Shown here one piece after another: positions 9,469 through 17,383 of a stretch of 64,000 bases of DNA; position 1 is the stretch's first letter; each line of letters begins with the position of its first letter. The notes below the pieces were generated by a model. That model was not told the DNA's origin and searched no databases. It saw only the letters and a program-made list of their open reading frames with translations. This DNA is from Bacteroides mediterraneensis (GTDB taxonomy: Bacteria; Bacteroidota; Bacteroidia; Bacteroidales; Bacteroidaceae). The DNA lies in the NCBI RefSeq assembly GCF_900128455.1, contig NZ_LT635783.1, forward strand, positions 1,948,919-2,012,918, given 5' to 3'. The position numbers and the translations under genes were made by a program.

Positions 9469-9558
9469 CTTTTACATTTTAAGATAAATCTCGTTCGGAA
9501 AGATATGAAAAAGGAACGGTTTTTCAAAGCTGCGTAAGAAATTGGCCAGACGCTTCTT

Positions 9559-9684
9559 CGTTTTCCCGGGAACGTCCGTCTGATGTGTACGTCTCCCTTT
9601 CCGGAGACGTATGTTTCCCAAGGCAGAAACGTACGGTTCCCGGCAGGAAAACATACGTTTTCCTTGCGGGAAACATAGAAAACG
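9559..9684. repeat. Palindromic intergenic array, copy 1
   Basis: A run of short inverted motifs built on GGAAAC/GTTTCC and TACGT, such as GGAGACGTATGTTTCCC and GGAAAACATACGTTTTCC. It opens with CGTTTTCCC and closes with GGGAAACATAGAAAACG. It closely resembles 62058-62161 in unit and outline. Open frames that cross it on either strand are by-products of the repeat. Confidence 0.7.
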
Positions 9685-9779
9685 CATTGAAGAATTCCTC
9701 ATTCCTTCAAGGCGTTTCCGGTTTATCCGTTCCATGGAGAGAAGCCCTTTAATAACCGAAAGGAACACAGAAAGGACTC

Positions 9780-10058
9780 ATGGACAAAAGCCTGTGTACA
9801 AAAACAATACTTGCAAGAAAACAACTTTCTAACTTCAACTCATTTTATAAATATGATTTGACAGGTACAAGTGAAAATACTTTTTTTGCTTTAAAGATCC
9901 TATTAGGATGGAATGGGCGAGAGCAGATTGAAAACATGAAGACAAGGGAAGTCTCTCTTGCCACCATGAATGCTAAAGACATGGAAACAGGAGTTCAGTA
10001 TTATTTTGTTGTCGGCAATCATGATATTCCAGAGAATGTTTTAGGTATAAGCGATTAA
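9780..10058 (+). CDS. Possible small hypothetical protein (92 aa)
   Basis: An open frame of 92 residues with no recognised domain, signal peptide or membrane segment. The second half (METGVQYYFVVGNHD) has a plausible protein composition, but no clear ribosome site or -7 element precedes it. It lies between a repeat array and an accessory gene, so it may be a gene remnant or chance. Confidence 0.25.
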   Translation: MDKSLCTKTILARKQLSNFNSFYKYDLTGTSENTFFALKILLGWNGREQIENMKTREVSLATMNAKDMETGVQYYFVVGNHDIPENVLGISD

Positions 10059-10200
10059 GATTTTCTTTGGTCGCTTTTACTTTTCCAATTTCATAATCGG
10101 GGAGCCTAATACCCCTGTCTCAAAAATACAGGGGGCAAATATCCCTCACGCTAGCATGTATATGTAAAATCACATACTCATTCCAAAACCATTGGTGGGA

Positions 10201-10252
10201 CAAGCAATACACCACTACCTTAATGAAGTCATTCTCGTGAAGTGAGAAAAAC
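10201..10252 (+). repeat. Diverged direct repeat, left copy
   Basis: CAAGCAATACACCACTACC then ATTCTCGTGAAGTGAGAAAA. It matches 10889-10940 at roughly three of four bases with one gap. The two copies flank the gene at 10343-10819. Confidence 0.55.
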
Positions 10253-10286
10253 GGTCGATGGTAGCTTATTTAATTCATCACTATAA

Positions 10287-10315
10287 TTGCAAATCAATTA
10301 TAAAAGCTATATTTG
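10287..10315 (+). promoter_or_regulatory. Promoter of the orphan gene at 10343
   Basis: TTG at 10287-10289, 18-base spacer, TATATTTG at 10308-10315, then 27 bases to the ATG. A good match to the Bacteroidetes promoter. Confidence 0.65.
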
Positions 10316-10342
10316 TCTATTTCTGAATCAAATTGATAAAGT

Positions 10343-10819
10343 ATGAAAACATCGTTAGCATTAGTAACTTCCAGAGAGCTTTCAAGTTTTAGCTTCTATA
10401 AAGATGCACTCTATGCATTTGAGAGCGTACTATCAAAAGGGTTACTTGGATTTAACTCTGATTTAGTGGAAGAAATATGTATAAGGCTTAAATGTGAGTC
10501 ACCGGTGTTCGCTCAATTTTCTCAAGCACAACGCCCTAAATACTATGAGGATAAAACTTTTAAATATAGAGGTTCTGTAACCCCTGAGGTAAGGTTGTAT
10601 AAATGTCTCACAGCAGATTTTGTGGTGGATTTCGAAGGTTATTTTAAGTTGACTACGAAAGAAGAATGTCTCAAATATTTGGCCCTTTCATTCATAGATT
10701 TTTTAAAGAACTTAAAATACCCGGGCAAATTGAAGAAATTCGAAAAAGAGAAACTGCTTCAGGCTGTCAAAGACATCTTTATAGAGAACTCCATCATATC
10801 AGAGCAGGATGGCGTATAG
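10343..10819 (+). CDS. Hypothetical protein (158 aa), orphan
   Basis: A 158-residue protein, probably cytoplasmic, with no signal peptide and no membrane segment. Not recognised. It is rich in Lys and aromatic residues, and its C-terminal third looks helical and basic (LKNLKYPGKLKKFEKEKLL). A canonical promoter 27 bases upstream and a clean ATG support a real gene. It is AT-rich and flanked by copies of a diverged direct repeat, which suggests it arrived as a cassette. Confidence 0.6.
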   Translation: MKTSLALVTSRELSSFSFYKDALYAFESVLSKGLLGFNSDLVEEICIRLKCESPVFAQFSQAQRPKYYEDKTFKYRGSVTPEVRLYKCLTADFVVDFEGYFKLTTKEECLKYLALSFIDFLKNLKYPGKLKKFEKEKLLQAVKDIFIENSIISEQDGV

Positions 10820-10888
10820 TTCACCTGAATTGAATCTATGCAATCATTTGACAACTCGTGTCACCTCAAATGTAGAAAAACCCATCAG

Positions 10889-10940
10889 CAAGTAGTACAT
10901 CACTAACCTCGATGATGTAATTCTCGTAAAGTGAAAAAGA
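10889..10940 (+). repeat. Diverged direct repeat, right copy
   Basis: CAAGTAGTACATCACTAACC then ATTCTCGTAAAGTGAAAAAG. Partner of 10201-10252, on the other side of the orphan gene. Confidence 0.55.
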
Positions 10941-11082
10941 TAAGGTGTTGATAATGATTGGATTATTTTATAAGTATAGCGAAAATTGTTGTATGATAGT
11001 CACGCGTTATACCACATTCTGAAAAAACTCTAATTTTACAATAAATAGACAGGTATTGGCACACTTTTCCGTCTGTTTCTTT

Positions 11083-11090
11083 TATATTTG
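11083..11090 (+). promoter_or_regulatory. -7 element (TATATTTG)
   Basis: A full TAnnTTTG match 36 bases before the ATG at 11126. A TTG lies at 11056, with a spacer (24) longer than usual. Confidence 0.5.
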
Positions 11091-11125
11091 TCATTATATA
11101 ATAAATAATTCTCACTCCACACAAG

Positions 11126-11566
11126 ATGGAAAATTTCAGACTTAAAAACAGATGGATGTATGGAGGCTACATCATCCTGTGGTGGGTCCTCGGAGGACTG
11201 ATATTCTATTGCCTCCTGAACCTAATCACCCAATCCCCTAAGGAGGAAGCAGACTTCCTGTACCCTTATTCATCCTATATGTTGAGTGGGATTCTCATCA
11301 GCTGGATGCACAGCCGCACTTATTACGTCGTAGGGAAGGACATACTGCAGATACGTACTCCTTACGTCCTTCTGAAGACGCTGGTCTTACACGATATCAT
11401 ACAAGCAGTGTATTATGACTCCACCCGGTTCAATGTGCGCCATGGGTGGTACAACGTATGCCTGACCCTCCAGAAAGGAAAGAAGGTCTATCTGTATGCG
11501 AAAGATGGGGAAAGACTCATCGCGCTTCTACTTTCACTTCCTGAATGTTCCGCAGCTCGTCACTGA
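11126..11566 (+). CDS. PH-domain-like membrane protein, C-terminus overlapping the next gene
   Basis: A 146-residue protein with two hydrophobic segments (about residues 12-33 and 48-60) and then a soluble beta-rich part (TYYVVGKDILQIRTPYVLLK, later DGERLI) like small bacterial PH-domain (DUF304/YdbT-like) proteins. The last 16 codons overlap the convergent AAA-ATPase gene by 50 bases and are read antisense to it. The natural end was probably just after ERLIALL, so insertion of the ATPase gene seems to have replaced the original stop. The PH-like assignment is by pattern only. Confidence 0.55.
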   Translation: MENFRLKNRWMYGGYIILWWVLGGLIFYCLLNLITQSPKEEADFLYPYSSYMLSGILISWMHSRTYYVVGKDILQIRTPYVLLKTLVLHDIIQAVYYDSTRFNVRHGWYNVCLTLQKGKKVYLYAKDGERLIALLLSLPECSAARH

Positions 11567-13070
11567 AGTTGACGCCAATCCGGTAGACCGTGCGGCTGTC
11601 CTTGGCAAAAGGAGCAGCATAGCCTTTCTCCCGAATCTGGGCCAGCGCCTCGTCCGCGCTGCCGTTCAGCTTGAATTCCATGACGTACACGTAGTCCTGC
11701 GTCTGGAGCACCAGGTCAATCCGTCCGCGGCTCGTGTGGTATTCCACCTGCACGTAGAAGCCCATCAGCTTGAAGATGATGTACAGGATGTTCTGGTAGT
11801 GTACCTCGCGGTCGCGGGCCAGCTCGTAAGGGATGTCGGCGAACATCGTCTTCAGGCGGTCGAAGAAATCGTCCACTTTGCCCGCCATCACTTCCTCCAC
11901 GAAGCACTGAATCTGGTAGGGCGACTTGCTCACGCTCACCGACGCATAGTTAGGCAGCAGGAACTTGAAGAAGCCCTGTTCCACCTCCCGGTTGGGGAAG
12001 CCCAGCGTGTAGTTCTCGAACATCTTGTTGTAGCCCTTGATGGTGAGATAGCCGCTCTGGTAGATGACCGGAATCGGGTCGGTGGAGGCCGTGTCGATGC
12101 TGTCCAGCACCGGCTGGCTGGTGACGATGTGTTCCAGGTCTTCTATCGGATAATGGTGGAGCTTGAGCAGCTCGACGAGGTAGGTGGGCGTGCCTGTCTC
12201 AAACCAGTAGCTGCCGAACTTTTTCTTCGCGAAGGTGTTCAGCAGACTGAACGGATTGTACATGCCCACGGCATTTTCCGTAAAGTGATAGCCGTCGTAA
12301 TTGGCTTGCAGTTCCGCACAGGTCTCTTCATAGGTCAGGCCCGTAGCCGTGGCCAGGGCGTGAATATCTTCTTCAAAATACGCATGCACTTCCTTCTCGC
12401 TGATGCCACAGATTTCCACATAGCGATCGTCCATGGAAATGTCCATCAGGTTGTTCAAATCGCTGAACACGCTGACCTTTCCGAACTTGGTCACACCCGT
12501 CAGCAGGGCAAAGCGGATGCAGCCGTCCATGGACTTCAACGCCCCGTAGAACGCTTTCAGGGTGCTGCGGTACTCGTTCTGCAAAGCTTCGTTGCCGATG
12601 GCCTGCAGCATGGGCTTGTCGTATTCATCGATGAGAATCACCACCCGGCGGCCTGTCTGCTCGCATGCGCGGCGGATGAGGCCTTGGAAACGCCGGGCCA
12701 CCCCAATCTCGGCAGAGGAAGCTCCATATAGCGCTTCCCAGTTTCGTACGTTCTCCTCCAACACATTGGTCAGCGATTCCGGCGAATCGTATTTCTGCGT
12801 ATTCAAATCCAAGTGCAGCACCGGATACACCGTCCAGTCCTTCTCCAGTTTTTCCAGCGCCAGTCCCTTGAAAAGTTCCTTCTTCCCCTGCGCGTAGGCT
12901 TCGAGGGTCGACAACAGTAGACTCTTTCCGAAACGTCGCGGACGGCTCAGAAAATAATATTTGTTTGTATTAAACAATTCATAGATTTGTGCGGTTTTGT
13001 CCACATACACATAGCCGTCATGTATCAGGCCTTCAAAGTTCTGCACTCCTACCGGATATAGCTTGCTCAT
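11517..13070 (-). CDS. AAA-ATPase-like / PD-(D/E)XK family protein (full-length copy)
   Basis: A 517-residue member of the AAA-ATPase_like (PF09820) plus DUF1703 (PF08011) family. The P-loop RPRRFGKS is at 43-50 and Walker B ILIDEYDKP at about 145-153. The C-terminal restriction-nuclease-like core is RIDLVL...MEFKLN, with D452, E465 and K467 as the expected PD-(D/E)XK residues. A GTG two codons upstream (13076) is in frame, but the ATG at 13070 matches the paralogues. The family is multi-copy in Bacteroidales and has been suspected of being mobile; its real function is unknown. The 5' third is almost identical to 1-558. Confidence 0.9.
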   Translation of the reverse strand: MSKLYPVGVQNFEGLIHDGYVYVDKTAQIYELFNTNKYYFLSRPRRFGKSLLLSTLEAYAQGKKELFKGLALEKLEKDWTVYPVLHLDLNTQKYDSPESLTNVLEENVRNWEALYGASSAEIGVARRFQGLIRRACEQTGRRVVILIDEYDKPMLQAIGNEALQNEYRSTLKAFYGALKSMDGCIRFALLTGVTKFGKVSVFSDLNNLMDISMDDRYVEICGISEKEVHAYFEEDIHALATATGLTYEETCAELQANYDGYHFTENAVGMYNPFSLLNTFAKKKFGSYWFETGTPTYLVELLKLHHYPIEDLEHIVTSQPVLDSIDTASTDPIPVIYQSGYLTIKGYNKMFENYTLGFPNREVEQGFFKFLLPNYASVSVSKSPYQIQCFVEEVMAGKVDDFFDRLKTMFADIPYELARDREVHYQNILYIIFKLMGFYVQVEYHTSRGRIDLVLQTQDYVYVMEFKLNGSADEALAQIREKGYAAPFAKDSRTVYRIGVNFSDELRNIQEVKVEAR

Positions 13071-13126
13071 AACCACTGGATTTTGATTCTACTGCGAATG
13101 TAGTGATTTTAGACGAACATTCAAAC
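12513..13126 (-). repeat. Large duplicated segment (second copy of 1-614)
   Basis: Bases 12513-13126 match 1-614 with scattered substitutions, through the coding start, the -7/-33 region and the first bases upstream (CATTCAAAC), after which the two diverge. The duplication may extend beyond the left window edge. Confidence 0.85.
13095..13125 (-). promoter_or_regulatory. Promoter of the full-length AAA-ATPase copy
   Basis: TTTG (13122-13125 read on the minus strand), 19-base spacer, TACATTCG (13095-13102), 25 bases before the ATG at 13070. Same arrangement as at 583-613. Confidence 0.5.
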
Positions 13127-13240
13127 CCACGGGAAAAAGGAAATGGGAAATCTGGCCGGAAATTAGGAGAATTGTGTATCCAATCGCCAAATCAGCCATA
13201 TCTTAAAGGCCGTATGGGGAGTCTGAAGTGAAAAAAATAG

Positions 13241-13248
13241 TATATTTG
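13241..13248 (+). promoter_or_regulatory. -7 element (TATATTTG) of a small gene
   Basis: A full TAnnTTTG match 50 bases before the ATG at 13298. No clear -33 box. Confidence 0.5.
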
Positions 13249-13297
13249 CAATAGATGGAATAGTAGATGGTTGCTTGTTGTAGAGGAGGACAGCTTT

Positions 13298-13396
13298 ATG
13301 GGAAAAATATATTGGAAAGGTGTCAAAAGGAAGATAGACAAACTGATTGAAAGAATCTTTGATTGCATCCTGATTTTTACCAATTGGTTAGGCTGA
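13298..13396 (+). CDS. Possible 32-residue cationic small protein
   Basis: A 33-codon frame (ATG to TGA) starting MGKIYWKGVKRKIDKLIER, then a hydrophobic tail ending in TNWLG. It has an ideal AGGAGG ribosome site at 13284-13289, eight bases before the ATG, a -7 element at 13241 and a strong terminator at 13437-13477, so it forms a complete transcription unit. The peptide is basic in its first 20 residues (net charge about +4) and could form an amphipathic helix with a hydrophobic end. Possible roles are a membrane-active peptide, a type I toxin or a small regulator; the sequence does not decide. Too short for usual gene callers. Confidence 0.5.
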   Translation: MGKIYWKGVKRKIDKLIERIFDCILIFTNWLG

Positions 13397-13436
13397 ACAT
13401 TCTTCGTCCTGACGAATGATGAGGTATCACAAAAAA

Positions 13437-13477
13437 GGGAGAACCCGGCGCAAAACCGAAGGTTCTCCCTTTTTTTG
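13437..13477. terminator. Bidirectional terminator
   Basis: GGGAGAACC (13437-13445) pairs with GGTTCTCCC (13461-13469), flanked by A6 on the left and T8 on the right, so it can stop both the small gene on the plus strand and the DUF3857 operon on the minus strand. Confidence 0.85.
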
Positions 13478-13493
13478 AAGATTCTTTCTCAGG

Positions 13494-15146
13494 TCATTCT
13501 GCCACCTTCTTGACCACCAGTGTGTGGTTGTTGGCATCCCGCCATTCTGCCAGCAGGGCATACAGCTCCTTGTAGTTGGACGGAGTCTGCAGCTGTCGGC
13601 TTATCCGGAGGCTGCGGGTCACTTTCACGCCGTCTTTCGTCGGCTGGTAGCTGAAGGCAACTTTTCCGCAGGCGTTGCTGACTTCCTTGTCGGTGCGCGG
13701 GGTGACTTTCATTCCTTCCGGCAGACAGACAAAGGTTTCCAGTGTACAGTTCATTGTTCTCGGCAGAAGGATGCTTTCAGGAATGGTCGTGTTGGGCGCA
13801 TACGTATAAAGGGTACGTACGGGTGTCGGGTCGGGCAGGGCAACGATTCCCCAGCCTTCGGCGGGCTGTTGCAATTGGGTTTCGTCTACTTTCAGGGTGT
13901 CGGTCTGCTGCATATCTTTGGCACTCAGATAGGCTTCCATCGTCAGGGGTTTGCCTTCCAGGTTGGTCACTGTCAGGAAGGGTTGCAGGCAGGCTTCTTC
14001 CGTACCGGTCAGGGCGACCTTCTCGGGCATCAGCTTGCTTTGGGCTACTACCGATACGAGGCCGGACAGTCCCTGATTGTCTTTCGTGGACGGACGCAGG
14101 GCGCAGACGGCCACTTCTGCTTCCAGTCCGGCAGCCTGCTGCAAGGTGACATCCAGGTTCACCAGTTCCGCTTGGGTACCGTAGGCTGAGCGGATGACTT
14201 CCGAGGCCGGACGCAGGCGGTAGCCGGCTTCTTGCAGGGATACCCCGCAACGTCCCAGCTGATACAGGCCGGTCATGTAGTCGGCAATGGCATTACGGAT
14301 GGCCTGCGGATTGCCTTCAATTCCTTGGGTCAGTTCGGCCACCTTGGCTTCAATGACGGAACGGCTGCCGGGCTGGAACTGGGCTTTCAGGCTTTTCAGG
14401 GCTTCGTCGTAACGCGGCCAGGTGGAGGCTATGAAGATGGGCATCATGCCGCTGCTCACTGCCTGTACCTGTCCTATGGCTCCTCTGGCAGAGGGATAGG
14501 CGTACGGACGGGATTTCACATCTTTCAGTGTCCAGGTAAAAGTTTTCATGCCGCTTCCTTGGGTGATGGCCGGTTTGGCGGAAGCGTTCAGCAGTTCGTA
14601 GTGTACCGCTTTCCCGGCCGGAACGTTCAGACGGAAGGTATATTCCTTGATGGGGGAAAGTTCTTTCACCGGGCAGCATACATCCAGTTCCGGCAGGTAA
14701 CCAGCCTTGCTCACGATGGAATAGTCCAGTACGATGGTGGCCCCCAGTTCGAGTCCGGTGTGCACCACGACCATCTCTTTCAGGCGGTTGTAGGCCGGGG
14801 CATTGGCGGCTGCCGAGGGGAGTACCTCTACCAGGGCGTTGGCCGGAGTCTGGATGACGGTACCGTCCTTCTGACGGGTGTAGGATTCGTGGATTTCCAA
14901 CTTCTGGAATTCTGGGTCGTACACGATAAAGGTTTCTCCATACAAGCTGTTCATGGCGGCATGCGTGAACAGGGTCAGTTCCTTTTGTACCCGTACCTCC
15001 TGGCTGCCGTCGGCCCGCAGGGTATAGGTCTTCGAAAGTTTGCGGAACTCCGCTTCCGATGCGGCTTTGGCCGGCAGGACAGCCAGCAAAAGCATTCCTA
15101 TGATTCCTATGTAAATCGATAATGTTTTCATTGCTTTTCGTTTCAT
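13494..15146 (-). CDS. Secreted DUF3857 protein with degenerate transglutaminase-like core
   Basis: A 550-residue secreted protein (signal peptide to about residue 29, ending PAKA). The N-terminal half is a DUF3857 domain (about 40-230). It is followed by a region that lines up with a transglutaminase core, but the expected Gly-x-Cys is replaced: IRSAYGTQAELVNLDV, with Gln where the Cys would be, so it is probably not an active enzyme. Three in-frame ATGs exist at 15161, 15146 and 15131; 15146 has the best upstream GAGGG. It is the second gene of a two-gene operon, starting 21 bases after the stop of the active homologue. Confidence 0.75.
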   Translation of the reverse strand: MKRKAMKTLSIYIGIIGMLLLAVLPAKAASEAEFRKLSKTYTLRADGSQEVRVQKELTLFTHAAMNSLYGETFIVYDPEFQKLEIHESYTRQKDGTVIQTPANALVEVLPSAAANAPAYNRLKEMVVVHTGLELGATIVLDYSIVSKAGYLPELDVCCPVKELSPIKEYTFRLNVPAGKAVHYELLNASAKPAITQGSGMKTFTWTLKDVKSRPYAYPSARGAIGQVQAVSSGMMPIFIASTWPRYDEALKSLKAQFQPGSRSVIEAKVAELTQGIEGNPQAIRNAIADYMTGLYQLGRCGVSLQEAGYRLRPASEVIRSAYGTQAELVNLDVTLQQAAGLEAEVAVCALRPSTKDNQGLSGLVSVVAQSKLMPEKVALTGTEEACLQPFLTVTNLEGKPLTMEAYLSAKDMQQTDTLKVDETQLQQPAEGWGIVALPDPTPVRTLYTYAPNTTIPESILLPRTMNCTLETFVCLPEGMKVTPRTDKEVSNACGKVAFSYQPTKDGVKVTRSLRISRQLQTPSNYKELYALLAEWRDANNHTLVVKKVAE

Positions 15147-15167
15147 GTTAAGCCCTCGCATAAGGGA

Positions 15168-17138
15168 TTACTTTTTGACTACCATATATTCTCCATATCC
15201 TTTGGCGGTGTTCACTGCCTTGCGGAAGCTGTCCCAGTCGGCTGCTTCATAGACACGCTTCTTCAACCGAAGGGAGGTTTTCAACTGCAGCTGGTTGCCA
15301 CTCTGTTTCAGGCTTCCGGTGAATCCGGCACCCGTACCGTCCATCTGGTCCTGTTTTTCCTTTCCTTGCCATTTGTATCCGGCCGGGAGTTTCAGGTTTT
15401 CTTCCATTTCAACCAGACGGGAGCAGCCGTCCTTGAAGCCGTAGGCCCGTTTCTCCAGACGGGTATCAATCCGCAGGTAGGAGAGGACCTGGGTGTAGAG
15501 GTTGTTCAGTACGAAGGGCTTGAAGATGAGTTCGCCTTCTTCGCCTTTCAGGGCGTATCCTGGAATGGTATAGCGGAACGTAATCCGGATGGGAGCTTTC
15601 TGATAGTCTTTCGGCGCACGACCATAGTCCACGCTTTCTAGCCGGGCTTTCGGGGAGACGTTCAGCAGCTGGCGTTCCATGGAATGTTTCCATTCACTCT
15701 GGAAGCCGGTGGTGAAAATGCGCCGGATGTTGCTGTCGCTCTGTCCTTCGGCTTCGATGGTGAAGGAGCCTTTCAGTGCGCCCTTCTCGTCGAGGGTGTT
15801 CTGGGCCTTGATGCGCACGTAATGGTTTTCCGGGTCGGAAATCGGAGTCAGGCACAGGTCGGTGCCTTCCGGGGTGCCCGGCAGGTAGTTCTGCTGCTGT
15901 TCGGCACTGCTCCACAGTTCCCGGCAGAAAGGTACCCAGGTCGGGTCGAGGGGCATCAGTGTACCGTCACTGAGCTTTACCACGGCCACACAGTGGTTGA
16001 AATGGTCGGCAGGGATGGTCTCCACGCGGCTGCCCGCCATGGTCATGGCCGGGAAGGCTTCGAATCCCGCCATCCGCAGGAAGGAAATCAGGGTACCGGC
16101 AATGTCCTTGCACACGCCGCAGCGGTCGGTGTAATCCATCTGCAGGTTGTGCAGGGTGAATCCTTCACCTTTCCCCATGGAGATTCCCGCATAACGGATG
16201 TTGTCGGCCACCCAGTGGGTCAGTACGGCGATTTTCTCCATCTCGGTCTTCTTGCCGCGAATCAGTTCGTCTACCTTCTTCTGGGCTTCCGGAATAGCAG
16301 TAAAGCTGCCGTAGTCTTCATTGACGCCATAAAACCAGCGCGACTTCTCTTTCCAGTCGGCTGTGGTAGACATCATCAGCTTCGGTGCGGCGTCATAGAA
16401 ATCCACCATGTTCGGTTCGCGGCGGAAGGGCATGATTCCGTCCTTGGCGAAAGTGTAGACTTTCCGTCCGTCCTCGTAGCGCATGGAGGAGGCACAGTCG
16501 CCCTGATAGAACTGGAACTGGATTTCTTTTTCGGCCGGAAGGCTGACGCGGTACACTTTCCGCAGGGTCGGCTCGGTGGCCCAGAAGGGCACGATGTCGT
16601 AGAACTGCCCGCGCATCGGGGGAATGAAACGGGAGTCGTCTCCTTCCTGCGGCAGGTCGACCAGCAAGGCGTAGGTGAATCCTTTCTTGTTGATTTCATA
16701 GTCGACGATGTCGCCCGGTTTCAGGGCACCCAACTCCAGCATAATCTGGCGGGCTCCCCAGTAAATGGCTCTGGCCGGAGCGGCATAATCGCAGGCCTTG
16801 CTCACGTCGACCATCGTATATGTCCCGTCGGTGTGATAGATGGTCACCCGCTTGAAGGTGGCGGCGGCTGTCAGCGGGTCGTAATCGTATTTCAATACCC
16901 GTTGCTGCAAGGCTCCGGCAGGTGTCTGTACCCGCACGGCCCGGCAGACCGCAAACGAACCTTGTCCGGTGGGTTCTACCGTTACACTCGTACTGTCCAA
17001 TAAGTTCACACAAGGATAGCTGGCATACTGTTTATCCAGCGCAATGTTCCCGCCGTTTCTCCACGACTGGGCATGTACCACCGTTCCTCCCAGCATCAGG
17101 ATGAAGGTGCCTACAAAAAATAGTTTTGTCTTTCTCAT
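15168..17138 (-). CDS. Secreted DUF3857 / transglutaminase-like protein
   Basis: A 656-residue secreted protein (signal peptide 1-24, ending VHAQ). A DUF3857 domain (about 50-240) precedes a transglutaminase-like core with a full catalytic set: RCGVCKD with C343, HFNHCVAV with H382, and LDPTW with D398. Such proteins are common in Bacteroidetes; they are likely peptidases or cross-linking enzymes of the periplasm, exact substrate unknown. A C-terminal beta-rich region follows (about 470-656). First gene of an operon with the degenerate homologue. Confidence 0.85.
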   Translation of the reverse strand: MRKTKLFFVGTFILMLGGTVVHAQSWRNGGNIALDKQYASYPCVNLLDSTSVTVEPTGQGSFAVCRAVRVQTPAGALQQRVLKYDYDPLTAAATFKRVTIYHTDGTYTMVDVSKACDYAAPARAIYWGARQIMLELGALKPGDIVDYEINKKGFTYALLVDLPQEGDDSRFIPPMRGQFYDIVPFWATEPTLRKVYRVSLPAEKEIQFQFYQGDCASSMRYEDGRKVYTFAKDGIMPFRREPNMVDFYDAAPKLMMSTTADWKEKSRWFYGVNEDYGSFTAIPEAQKKVDELIRGKKTEMEKIAVLTHWVADNIRYAGISMGKGEGFTLHNLQMDYTDRCGVCKDIAGTLISFLRMAGFEAFPAMTMAGSRVETIPADHFNHCVAVVKLSDGTLMPLDPTWVPFCRELWSSAEQQQNYLPGTPEGTDLCLTPISDPENHYVRIKAQNTLDEKGALKGSFTIEAEGQSDSNIRRIFTTGFQSEWKHSMERQLLNVSPKARLESVDYGRAPKDYQKAPIRITFRYTIPGYALKGEEGELIFKPFVLNNLYTQVLSYLRIDTRLEKRAYGFKDGCSRLVEMEENLKLPAGYKWQGKEKQDQMDGTGAGFTGSLKQSGNQLQLKTSLRLKKRVYEAADWDSFRKAVNTAKGYGEYMVVKK

Positions 17139-17346
17139 ATTCCTTTTAATAGGTTTCCTGATTATAAAAACGGCATAAATTTATACATTCTTTGTGTGAT
17201 GACCTAATGCTTGTGTGCTTTTATTTTTATATCGATTAAAAAAGTGTCAAAATGATATTTCGAGCGAGGCTGTGCTGACTTTCGATGAAGCGTCCATTCC
17301 CGTAATTATTTATTCTTAAATCCCTCCGGAATTGCACAGAGTTTGG

Positions 17347-17354
17347 TATATTTG
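17347..17354 (+). promoter_or_regulatory. -7 element (TATATTTG)
   Basis: A full TAnnTTTG match 30 bases before the ATG of the lipocalin gene. Confidence 0.55.
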
Positions 17355-17383
17355 TAGGAGATGAACCTTAAAACAATGCAGAC

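Larger units (their letters stand above)
10059..10342. other. Intergenic stretch before the orphan gene
   Basis: No gene is seen. It holds the first copy of a diverged direct repeat (10201-10252) and a promoter (10287-10315). Confidence 0.6.
10820..11125. other. Intergenic stretch with second direct-repeat copy
   Basis: AT-rich and without an open frame worth reporting. It holds the right repeat copy (10889-10940) and the -7 element of the next gene (11083-11090). Confidence 0.6.

Noticed and set aside
9472..9768. Minus-strand frame with FPQGKRMF and similar
   Set aside because: It runs through the palindromic array, as does a similar frame at 61958-62164; the shared residues come from the repeat, not from a protein family.
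11496..12731. Plus-strand 411-residue frame
   Set aside because: Antisense shadow of the AAA-ATPase gene; the GC-rich codons of that gene keep the opposite strand open.
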